Positions 9,947-20,775 of a stretch of 64,000 nt of DNA are shown here, one piece after another. The stretch is from Mesaphorura yosii. Taxonomy: Eukaryota; Arthropoda; Collembola; Poduromorpha; Tullbergiidae. The number at the start of each line of letters is the position of its first letter. Position 1 is the first letter of the stretch. The notes beneath the pieces were generated by a model. The model was not told the DNA's origin, ran no database searches, and saw nothing but the letters and a program-made list of their open reading frames with translations. A program made the position numbers and the translations under genes. The stretch is from the NCBI GenBank assembly GCA_009869945.1, contig WIXG01000303.1, positions 1-64,000 on the forward strand, written 5' to 3'.

Positions 9947-10591
9947 TCTCTCTTCTATCGTGTCAAATGTTCCCTGCAACCGTACGCGAAAAAGAATTAA
10001 CTAATGCCGTATTAAGTGATTGCTGATCATGAATAATAAATTCGTGGTTCCTCCAGCTCAAACTAATTCCTTTAATGTAAAAATTGCAGTTCACTGAAGG
10101 CTGAATTCAAATACAAGAGTTGTTATCTTTATTGCGCCTTGTTTGGGCTGAGCTCCATCTAAAAGCCTGAATTGCTTCCACTTTACGTATGAGCGTGAAA
10201 CCCTTAGCAATGCTCGCACTTTACAAACTCATCTGAAATCAAAGAACGAACTGAAATCAAATGGATCTATTTCATCTCAAATCGAATTACTACAGACTTA
10301 TTCCATTCGACCAGCTAGCTACTCTACCCACATAATTCATCTTGGAATTAATGCGGTTGCTACTAAGTTGAGCAAGCACAGTGTGTTTAGTGAATTCATT
10401 CACTGTTTGACTCTTCCCATTCTCAGTCGTTTCTATTTGAAACATTAATTATGGAATCCTAGCACTAATTCCGGGAAGCGAAGGTAAGGCGGGCGTCTAA
10501 GGCGTTCGAATAGGGTCCATTGTATCTGAATTTGGCCTTGGTCCATCAGTTGAGCAAGCAAGAGGACTTAGAATTAGTGGTCGTAGTACAA
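9947..10591. other. Intergenic spacer between receptor 2 and dipeptidase A
   Basis: About 640 nt separate the start of the receptor gene from the stop of dipeptidase A. It should hold the receptor's promoter and 5'UTR and the 3'UTR of dipeptidase A. I see no conserved TATA box, coding exon or repeat in it. Confidence 0.5.
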
Positions 10592-13500
10592 TTAATGAAT
10601 TGGTGAAAGCAAGGTCGACGTGTTGTAGCGACACTTCATGTCGTTCTGCACGTAGTGTGCGGAAATCAGCTCCTGAGCCGGAACGTCCCCGCTAGATCGC
10701 ATGCTGTCCCGAATCTGAAACCCAAACCAAGCCAGAAAAAGTTGTAAGTGGAAACGTAAGTTCAAGTTGCAAGTTTTTAACGACGCGTCCAAAGTCCAAA
10801 CTTTCCTTCCTCTGGGTCCCAAATTATAAATAACAAGCTTACGTGTTCAGCTTCTCGAAAGACACGCAGGAAATTCTGTCCAGTAACTTTCTTCAGCTCT
10901 TCCAGCGACCAGTTTGAGTATTTTGTCAGCTCCAGAAACAAGTTTGGGTACTTGGAGACGTCCTCGAGTCCTTCAGGTGTCCTGCGGCAATGCGATACAA
11001 GAATAGAACAAGTGTGTGAAGAATGTGCAAGTCATCATCATTATCTAGAATTTAAGTTGTTAAAGTTGCTTGCTGGAAACTTTGTCGCGATACTCAAAAT
11101 TCGTGTGAATTCTTGCTGATTATAAACCACAAGCGAAAAAGACGTCAAACGCGTGCGGTTGAGGAAGTTTTGCGTTTAATTTGGACCCAAAATACATTCC
11201 GCCACGTGCAACTGCAATACTTTGCTCCAAGTTCTTGATCATGCCGCTTCTGGACACTGGATTCCGGATTGTCTGCGCCTTGTCAATCGTAAGCCGTTCA
11301 GAGTTATATTAGACACATTCGGTACTAATTTAGCTATTCTTAGCCCAGATTCTCGCAGTCTTCGCGTTGACTGGCGCAAGTTGGCTGTGTTATACGCGGC
11401 TTGGAAGCACGCCGGACAAATTCAATGCAACCGCCACCGGAACTACGACGGCCGGCCCAGAAAGCCTGACAAGGCAGAAGCAAAAGCACGGCCAGCACCA
11501 ACCCCAGTTCCACGCTGGCGGAGAGAAACGGACACAAAATTATGAAAATCAGTACCAAAACATGAAGCACGCACTTCTCCACGACTGGGAACACGACGCC
11601 AAGCCGGTTCTTCTAACGTGCTGCGTCGTTACCTGCATTTGCGCGTGCCTGCAAGGCATTGGAAGCCTTTTTGGATGCTTAGCTTGTATTCAGGTGAGTT
11701 CTAAGCTCAATTTTGCATTGCAATTGAGGCAAAGGGACAAACATTTATGTAAAAGTTCCTTGCAGGTCAAGACTAAAGTGAAGCTATGGCTGATCCTCCA
11801 CTTTCTCCTCTTCTTCGCGTACGTTCTTTGTATGTTGACCATGTTTATCAGCAACATGCACCGAAAGCCTACCCAGAAATGGAGCGTGAAGGTGTACAGA
11901 TTGCAGGGGGCAGCAGAGCGAGTCTCAGACGACGCCCGCGAAGGAGATCAGACGACTCAGACTCACGGCCACGACGCGGAGGTGCAAGCCATCGGCCAAT
12001 TCATAAAATTCTCCGCGTCGTTCTTTTACATCATTGTCACGATCAACGCGAGTCTCACCCTCCTGCTTTTCTTCACAGCCATCTGGCTGATGAAGGAGGA
12101 CCGCGAGTACAAATACCAGCAAGTGGGCACGGGCATATTCAAGTGAAGCTGAAGCTGAAGCTGCGGTTTCGTACTTCGTATTCGTAGGAAATTAGAATAT
12201 ATTTGCCTATGCGCGTATCGCGTCGCGTCGCTGCGGCTGAACTGAACTCGGCTCAAGTTTTCCTGCATTTACATCCGTATTCGCTAGCGTTTCGAGTTGT
12301 GGTTTGATTTAAAAATGCTAAGCACAAAACTTTTCGTCGCCACCGTCGTCGTCGTCGCCGACTCGCGTCGCCATTTCTCAGAATTTGGTAATAAAATATT
12401 ACGTTGATAAATTGCGCCACATCGCATCGCAGTTATATTCAAATCTTCTCAATATATAATAATAATACGACCGTACTTTACTCAGGCTCGCGTCGTAATA
12501 AGCATCCTAGCAAGTTTTCACTGACAAGCAAAGGCAAAGTCGAAGCCAAGCCGTAGCTAAGATGCAGCTGAAGAAAGTGAGTAGATTTATTGGCCGAGGA
12601 AAGTTTTATGGCGCAATGTACGAGGCCCGACCGACCAACTTTGTCCGCTGTTCATCATCATTATTGCCATTGGCCGTGGGCCGCGGCGATGGCGATGATG
12701 AATGCTGTAAAACTTGGTCTTATAGTCTAGTCTTAGTCGTGAGTCATGGCAGGCAGGGCGCACGGCTTTCACTTACATTCACCACGGAGAAAGCAAAGTC
12801 AGAGTCAAAGTCAAGAAGAAGAAAGCCAAGCGAACGAAAGGTGCGTGGCGGGCCGGCGGCCAGCGCGGATACGGACACGTGAAACATTTGTACTAATAAA
12901 GAACCCGTAAGACAAGCAGACAAGTCAGGCCGGCAAGAGATCAAGTACGAACTACGAACGGGAATGCTGTCTCTAATCTCTTTACCAGTCAGCACGGCAG
13001 CAAAGCGTCTGGCCTGGCATTTTCATCTTCCGTGTGCGTGTACGCGTTCAGAGTTAAGAAGATTCGAATTCAATTCTGCCACGTACGGCAACGGCACTGC
13101 CGGTCATAAATCATTAACTAAAGCAGACACAAGGAACTGAAGGAGGTCGATGCCATCGATGGAGATGGAATGAAGCAAGAAGCACGAAGAAGAAGAAGTT
13201 GGAAGAAGACTTAAGCTGGACTGACCGGACCGAGTAAGGCAAGGCAAGAATTGAAGAAATCAGCATTCCACATTCACACAAATTTTCATTAAGTACTTTC
13301 ACTGCGTTATACGCCGAATTCTCAGCAGTCGACAGAAGAGGAGTCTATCTATCATCCTAGTAGGCATGGGCACGAGCACGGGGCACTTACCGATTGATTC
13401 CATCAAAATCACCTCCAATTCTGCAATAGAGTCATAAATCACATCACTCATTCAGCCAGTAAGAGCAAAAAGAGTGCAGGGTTCAGCTCTGACTCGCGTG

Positions 13501-15981
13501 TGCTGGTTTGCTCACCCAATATGATCGATTCCAATTCGTCCGCGAATATAATTGATGTGTTCTGAAATGGAAACGGACATTGCACATGAATCGATGCGAA
13601 TGTGAGTCGTGAATGTGAATGATGACCAGCAAAAGAGTGCGAGTGGCGATGGCGAGTGTGCGGATACGAAAGAATTTTACATACCGGCCACATCACGAAC
13701 GGTCGCGGACGCTCTGCACTTTACAAAGTAGTTATAGAACGTGACCATAACTATCCCACGATTCCAGACCTGAAAATACCCAAAATGAACAAGGAAATGA
13801 ACTATGGCTTTGGCCATGCAGCAAGCATTTAATTACACAAAAGACAAGGCACGGGCAAGGCAGAGCACGACTTACGAGTTCCTTCAGGATATCGTCGGGC
13901 ACGTTCCTCGATGAATTGCACAGAGCGTGAGCCGACGAGTGCGAAAAGATGACAGGAGCTCGGGAAACCTTCAGCGCGTCCTTCATCGTGAGCCGCGACG
14001 TGTGCGAGAGGTCGACGAGCATTCCAAGCCGGTTCATTTCTCGAACGACGGTCTAAACGAGGACGAGAAGGAAAAACAGAGGCCGCGTGACGGCGCAATT
14101 ACAATTTATTTAGCACACGTGACTGTGACCCGGCACGAGCGTTTTTTACTTACGCGCCCGAATTCGGTGAGGCCCCCATGCTGTGGTTTATGTCCTTTGG
14201 TCTCAACGAGAGACGAATCTGCCCTGAAAGGACAGACAAAAGACAATAATAAAATCGGCCGATTCTTAACTAAAAGGAAGAAGGAAGAAGAAGGAACAAA
14301 AAGGTCATTCAGAAAGACATCATCTTAATGCTCGTGCATCGTGCTTGATACTTGAACCCATGCACCATGCATGCAGTGGAATTACTTTTTTATAGCACGA
14401 TTGAGCCGCGCCGCGCGTTGGGCGACAACCGATACAAGATAAGAAAATACCAGACAAAACAACGCAATTCGCAATATAGCAATGTAAGCTTTATTTATCG
14501 CGTTTCTTATTTCGTGTCGCGTACCATGGCGAATTGCAGTTGTGCGTGAGGGTCATGTATCTCACACCAAGATCGTAAAACGCTCTCAACGTTGCCAAAC
14601 TGTTTCCAATTGAGTGGCCACCTTCGACGGCAATCAGCGACGCAATTTTGCCAGCTTTGTGTGCCTTCTCGATGTCTGAAATGACAACGACAATGACAGC
14701 GGTATCGAAAAGAAATTGATTCAGTTCAGATGCTTAGAAGCGTTAATTAACAGATAACAGATGATTCGTGACTCGGAACTCACCTTCGGCGTTCAGCGCC
14801 AGCTGCAGGTCATTCGGGTACTTTGCAATGAGTCTCAGAATCAAGTCAATTTGCTCCAGCGTGATTTGAACTGCGTTGAGGTGCTGAGCCTCGCAAGGAG
14901 CATACGCGACCCAAAACTGGGCGCCGACCATTCCTCGTCGAAGCCTGGGCAGGTCCGTGTGCGACCACGCCGAGCTTGACCACGGCTGCACGCGCTGCAG
15001 GTTCGCATTGAATTCGAATTCCTGAAGTTGTCCATGCAGGAATTTCCGAAGATTCCACGGCAAATCATTATGTCTTTATTAAATTCGCATTTCCAGTCGT
15101 TCCAAGACGTCGGAGGTCCGTTGAGAATTCCACAACCCAAGAAGCAGCAGCAGCAGAAACAAAAGATCAGGAATTCGTAAGAATTATTGCGGGCGAGTTC
15201 ATGCCCGGAATATTGAATCAAGTCGAGGCAATAAAATGATAATAAAAGAATGCGAGAAAAGTTGGAAAGAAAAGCCACAATAATAATCGTAATAATAATA
15301 AAATATTTGCGAGCAACAACGCGAATGGCGAAGGCGAATACGATACTTATCGTTATTCGTTATTGTATTTTTGAATTTGGCTCGTAAATTCTTTTGTCGA
15401 AAGAAAGAAAGTCGAAAAGACGGAGCACTAAAATAACAAAGCCAAATAATGACCAATGGTCCGTGTTCAGCCTTCAGCGTGCCTGGAATCAAATTCCTAC
15501 TTAGGAATTTCTTATTACGGCCAAAAATTGCGATTCCAAGAAATTAACTAAACTGGAAGGATCTCGACTTGGCCTGTGCTGGCATGGCGTGGCGTGGCGT
15601 GGCTTACCCGTCAATCAACGGAGATTCTCGCAGTGCGCGCTGGACAAGCGCGTAGGCCTTCGCAGTGTCGGCGTCATTAAGATGGTCTCGATACTGGTCG
15701 TGGGATTCCTCTGCAGGTGGTCCAGCGCCAGCACCTGATGATGATGTGAAATTAATTGATCCAGACGGAGACGAAGACGAGGGCACCTTTGATGATGCTT
15801 TCAAATCGATCTGGAAAATCTGGATTTTCTTGTTCTCGCCTGAATGCAATTCGAACTCAACCGCCTTATCTCCTGCTGGAGGTATTGAAATCGCCTCGGA
15901 TGTCGATAATTGCCCGATTGCAATCAAAGCCAGTAGCAGCAGTTGACAGATCTTCTGAGCCAGCGTGAACTTAATATTCAT
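10592..15981 (-). CDS. Membrane (renal-type) dipeptidase A, secreted form (10 exons)
   Basis: Exons are 15981-15608, 15073-14784, 14675-14525, 14223-14154, 14052-13876, 13769-13685, 13561-13516, 13420-13391, 10981-10843 and 10714-10592. All are GT...AG, and the total is 494 codons plus stop. This is the peptidase M19 family, which hydrolyses dipeptides and cysteinyl-glycine or leukotriene D4 using two zinc ions. Metal and active-site residues are present: HND (H126, D128), VEGGH (E239), DLSH (H312), FSH (H333), the SSRNVPDD arginine, and GGDFDG (D402). A hydrophobic segment, [14 protein letters not shown], after MNIKFTLAQ reads as a signal peptide, followed by a Ser/Pro/Gly-rich stretch before the domain. 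An upstream in-frame ATG at 16086 would add 35 residues and convert this into an internal anchor. No C-terminal GPI-type hydrophobic tail is seen. The 2.4-kb intron at 10982-13390 hosts an opposite-strand gene. Confidence 0.92.
11562..12146 (+). CDS. Nested small multi-pass membrane protein (2 exons)
   Basis: The gene lies on the plus strand inside the 2.4-kb intron of dipeptidase A. Exons are 11562-11693 and 11766-12146, with a 72-nt intron (CAG/GTGAGT...CCTTGCAG), giving 170 residues. Three hydrophobic segments are visible: [15 protein letters not shown] running into [10 protein letters not shown] (Cys rich), [21 protein letters not shown], and [24 protein letters not shown] charged loop rich in Asp/Glu/His/Thr lies between the second and third, and the tail is [16 protein letters not shown]. 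The intron is a multiple of three and has no in-frame stop, so retention would insert 24 residues without a frameshift. AATAAA occurs downstream near 12391. I do not recognise a family. The start could lie further upstream, since the frame is open back to about 11367 but has no earlier ATG. Confidence 0.6.
   Translation: MKHALLHDWEHDAKPVLLTCCVVTCICACLQGIGSLFGCLACIQVSSKLNFALQLRQRDKHLCKSSLQVKTKVKLWLILHFLLFFAYVLCMLTMFISNMHRKPTQKWSVKVYRLQGAAERVSDDAREGDQTTQTHGHDAEVQAIGQFIKFSASFFYIIVTINASLTLLLFFTAIWLMKEDREYKYQQVGTGIFK
15583..15603. repeat. Short tandem GGCGT repeat
   Basis: GGCATGGCGTGGCGTGGCGTGGC is a run of about four 5-bp units immediately beside the 5' splice site that follows the first coding exon of dipeptidase A (donor at 15607). 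It is probably a length-variable microsatellite. Confidence 0.6.
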
Positions 15982-16086
15982 ATTTCCTCGCGTCTTATCT
16001 TCAGCAGGTGAAGACAAAGGTCGAAAGATCATCTCCACTCCGTCACGGGACACTGGAACGATCATTACCCATTCACCAGTCGCCAT

Positions 16087-19000
16087 TCATGGAGAGTCTA
16101 TTAAAGGTCATTAGATTTACAATTCGCTATTCACTATTCACCAGTCACCAACTTTTTGTCTCCGCTCCTTCTTGTTCGATGATGATGGCTTTTGTTTCAC
16201 ACTTTAAGATTTTTTCAGTTCCCATCCCAGTCACGAAGCATTCAAATGGAGCGGAGCAGGCAGGAGTTCGCAGTTCACAGAAGACAAGACAAGCCAGGGA
16301 GGGCTTTGGCTTAGACAATGGAAAAACTCCAACCGTGGTGGTCTTTGTGAGTGTTCTTTCTCTCCTGAGAATATTTATTGCTTAATGGGCTTTCTCCAAC
16401 CGGGCGGCGCGCGTAGCTGCAGCGTAGACGTGAGCGTAAACGTAAACGTCTCTCTTCATAATAATTCTCGGGCTGAAAGACAAGACAAGGCAGTTTAGTT
16501 TTATTATTGTTCGGCGGCGGTGGCGGTGGCCGCTCACTCGAATTAAGCAAAACGCCGGGTCGTCGGCTGTACTCAAGAATCAAGATTCAAGAACTTACGC
16601 GAGTTAACTTCAGAAAGTTTACAACAACTTTCCAGGAGGCAGGAGCTGCTCCGGTGATCGCGAGGCGTAGTTTATGACTATGACTTTTTGATTCAGGCCA
16701 GGCAGGCTCTGTCTCGGCTGCTTGGATGGGACGGTGAACAATGAGCAGTGACAGTGCTGCGCACTTTATGACAATGACTGCGACTATCAACGTAAATAAA
16801 CTTTGGCGATAAGAGCTGCCTGCTGCCCGCCCGTCGTTCACTTAATGGATAATCTCTGGAGACAGAGCCAAGTGAAACTTTAAACTGTGCTGTGCTATAA
16901 TTCACTTATCTCACGGCTGCCATCATAATTGCCGATAATTATTCGTCAGGCTGCGAACAATTTATGGTTCTGCTAGCTCCTCTGCACGACTTCAGCTTGT
17001 ACCAATCGTCTGGACGTGAGTTTGTAACGATTGTCCTTTGATTCAATCCAAACTGGTTTCAGCACTCAATTAAATCTTTACTATTGGCGTCGCCTCGTAA
17101 AGCAACGACAAAGGATCACGAAAGCAAGCGTAGCGTACGAGCTTTGAAGTCCAAAGTCTTCCAAGATAAGAATTCACAAAGTCGAACACGGAGGTCAGAT
17201 CAGATCAGCTTCGAAGATCAGTTTTTGCATTACTCCACAGTTCCAAGCTAAAAATAGACTGCCACCGCCACCAGAGCAAAACAATCTCGGCACGCACCGC
17301 GCACGTTGAGGGACTGACTGGACTGGACCGAGTGGTCATTAAGTATTCCGGGTGGAGATGCGCAACGGCAATGGCAACACCTTGCGCCTCTCCGCCTGCC
17401 ACTGCCTGGAGCCGCCTGGAGAGTACAGTACACAAGATAAAGATACAAGTAAGTCAAGATGTTAATCTTCGTAGTTGTAGTTGGTTGTTTGCCACTTGCC
17501 GTCAGTACAGCTTGTTTTCTGTTTCTGTACCTGCGTAGATTTTCGGGTTAATAAAAACAGAATGGAGTAAATTACATTCAAAATGTATACCTGAGTGGAG
17601 TGGTCCAGAGTTCCAGTCCCAGCGCCTCACCATTCACCAAGCCTGTTGGAAGCGTGGGATGGCAGCAACAACAACAAAATGTTATGGAGTCTGTCCAGAC
17701 AGTGCCGTAATCCGTACAGTAAACAGTGTTATAAAAATACAAGAAACTACGGGCAATCTTGGGCCAACGGGCGGGCAAGGGACGAGACGAGATCATCATG
17801 TGATAAAGGATAGCAGAGAATGGAGAGCAGAAATCTGTGGAGTCAGGTACGTAATACAATCAATTTTTAATGAGACTAACTCTGGCTCTATCCAGCAGTC
17901 TGAAGTTCTTTCCAATCCACTTCACTTGCAGTTACCGTGATCATTCATCGCATTCATAATTCGCAATTCTCAGCACCGGCAATGGCAATTTCGGGCGGGA
18001 GATGGGAGAATTTCCAGGAGATTAAAGCCACTCAATGCAGAGCGGAGGTGATGAACATTTGCAACTTGTAAGAATTTTTTATTCAGTGTATTAACCGTTA
18101 ACCAAACTATTCTTTACATGCCAGGCTTCAGCGAAAACGAAAGCGACTCCAGCGACAAGACAACACAACAAGACACGGATGAGATACCAGGAAACGACGA
18201 AACGGGACCACGACCCGACCCCAATCAGAGCTCGAATTCTTCGAATTGGTGGGAAGGCAGCCGCCTTTGGCGTGTGCCAATTATCTAAGCTCCAGAGCCG
18301 GATAGCGCTCATCCGTATTCAGGATTGGAGAGCTGCAAAGGATTTCGGATTTCGCGTTTCTCTTCTCGGGAACTTAATCCTTTTTCTCTTTGGCTCGCCT
18401 CGCCTTGTCGTGCTCATTAATGTAATTAGCAGGCACTAAACGCAAGACACGCACACATAGAGTTTTAGGTCATTTGCATATTGTCACCTGCTTTGCTTTG
18501 CTGCTACAGCTCCAGACTCTGCCGTGGCCGTGGCGGTGGCGGCGCAGTGCATTGCCAGCATTGTAAATTGTAACTTCGTAGGCTTCGTCTTGGGCCGTTG
18601 TGTGATGTGATCTCTTGCACGTGTCGTTTAAATTAAAATCTCTCTATATTCATACTGCTTCAGCTCCAGCTAGGACACGGACGCCAGGAGCAAGCTCGTA
18701 ATCTCTCGGCTCACGACATCACATTTCACATCTCCTGCATGGTTTCTTGCATTAATGATTAATTATTACATCAGCTTCGTCTCGCTCCGGCCCCGGCCGA
18801 CTCTGGATTTAATGGGAATTTACTAATTTACAAATGAAGGGTTAATCACCCAGTTGCCTTCATCGTTTCAGGACCACACCACGACGCAGCCCAGCACAAT
18901 ACACAATACAAATCAGATAGACGAGAGAGATGACTTACTCGCCTCGCCCCGGCATCTTCATGTTCATCTCCGTCCGTCATGGCCCATATACGAACCTCCG

Positions 19001-20775
19001 ACTCCCAATTCCAGGCCAGGAAAAGCAAGAGCAAGTGCACGGGAAGGAAATGAAATCTAAGACGTACAGCTTAGTCGACTCGTTAACTTGATACTTTACT
19101 CACTCACTCGTCTTCTCTGCTATGATTCTTCCTGTAAAGGAAGCTCAGACTGGAGAACAGAAGAAAGCGGCAGGCGGCAGACAAGATGATTCTCGGGTCG
19201 ATGGACAAGTTGGCTTCATTTATCATTACAAAAGAACAGAAAAGACGATGAACATAACCACTCATCTTCCATCCTCGCTTGCAGTTGGTTGACTCGATGG
19301 ACGGACGGACGTGACTTTCTTCCAGCATCCAGAGCCCAGAGCTCCTTCCAGTATCTAGTTCTCGGTCTGGCCCCATGAATTCACCACCGACCTCAGAGCA
19401 CGCCAGCCGAGACGAAATTACTCGTTTAATTTCATAATTTCCAACCACACAACGACTGAGCACTAACTTGCAGGTATTTAAATAAGATACATGTTTTATT
19501 AACATCATTTCACATTTCACAATTCATAATTCGCGATTCGCGCCGCACGCGTACGCTGTGACTGTGACTCATTAACACGTACTTCAACTAAAGCTCGCTC
19601 ATTCGACTCACTCCACGCACACCACGAGTATTCTAATTACTATTTACATAACTGACATTAACGACCTGACCCACACAATTAATAATGACTAAATCTACTG
19701 CACCAACTATTCTATACTATTTCTATAATGTGAAATATTAAATTTGAATATACGTATGTAAGTAGTATTGTAAGGTTTATGGTACATGTGATTGTATAAA
19801 ACGCAATTCTCCTCTTCCACTTTCACTGTACTTTCGCCCTTCGCTTCGCTCTAAAGGTCAGGATCCGCATCGGTCCGGCCCGCCCGAGAGAAGACGCAGC
19901 GATTCGTCTCGTTCACGTTCACACTTCACGCATGACACACGATTCGAAAGATTACAAGTCATAATTTAGAGTTTCTATCACAAGAAGTACCGACGAGCAT
20001 TAATATTAATATTATGGGGCCTTATTCTATGCAGTACGAGTACGCGTATGGGGAAATGCGGTCGCCGAGGCAGGCTGACTCTGACATGACCGACTTTCAC
20101 TTTCACAGGTGAAAGTTCGGGGCCCTCCGCACTCGCTATCGCTTTTGCTGCGCGACGCTACACTACGCTATCTAAAATTTATATTTTATGTACTTGGTTC
20201 TTGAGTTCTTGACTTGACTTGGCACAATATTTTATTACACGATTGTTTATATTTTGTCCGGGGCAATCTTCATTCGTATTGCTTTTTAATTGCGTGTGGA
20301 TTATGCATGAAGTCCAGAAGTAGAAACGGAAGCAGACGGTCGAGAAAAATTGGGAGCGAAACCCGGCGGCTCGTGGCTGTTTGGAGTTTGTGGAGGCAAA
20401 AATTAAAATTCTGTGACTGGAACGTGCGCGCCTCACGCGAGATGAACGCTGGATTATTTAGTGCTTGACTTGACTTGCTGTGTGGGCGCTCGTTCGCCCA
20501 GTTCGTCGGTTCGAAATGAAATTATGAATTCTTTAAAGTTTGGAGTGGCGAGTGGAAACTTTTTGCAAGATAAGAGTGAGTTTAATTACTACTTCGGGAA
20601 AACTAGCGATGAAAGATGAATGATGCTGGTTTATAGCGAGGCCACGCTGAATGCTGGTGCTGGGCTGAAATTTGCGTAACATGGCGTCGGTTTTTGGGCC
20701 GCAATGTAAATATTCGCAGCCGCCGTCGGAGCCGCAATAAATCTACTGGGAGTCAAGCTGGTTCATGAAATCAGG
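16087..20775. other. Gene-free interval between the two dipeptidases
   Basis: About 4.7 kb lies between the 5' end of dipeptidase A and the 3' end of dipeptidase B. It contains only short open frames in all six frames, with no family similarity or convincing splice structure. It should carry the promoter of A and the 3'UTR of B. The segment near 19.6-20.0 kb is AT rich. A perfect inverted repeat sits at 20099-20116. Confidence 0.6.
20099..20116. repeat. Perfect inverted repeat ACTTTCAC-AG-GTGAAAGT
   Basis: Two 8-bp arms are separated by 2 bp. The sequence lies about 660 bp beyond the stop codon of dipeptidase B. The arm GTGAAAGT is contained in the GGTGAAAGT variant of the 9-bp word dispersed through that gene's introns. 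It could be a dimeric protein-binding site. The dyad is too short to act as a stable RNA hairpin by itself. Confidence 0.6.

Noticed and set aside
19104-19520. 138-codon minus-strand frame between the dipeptidases
   Set aside because: It has mixed composition, no signal or domain, and no matching splice partners. It was not called as a gene.
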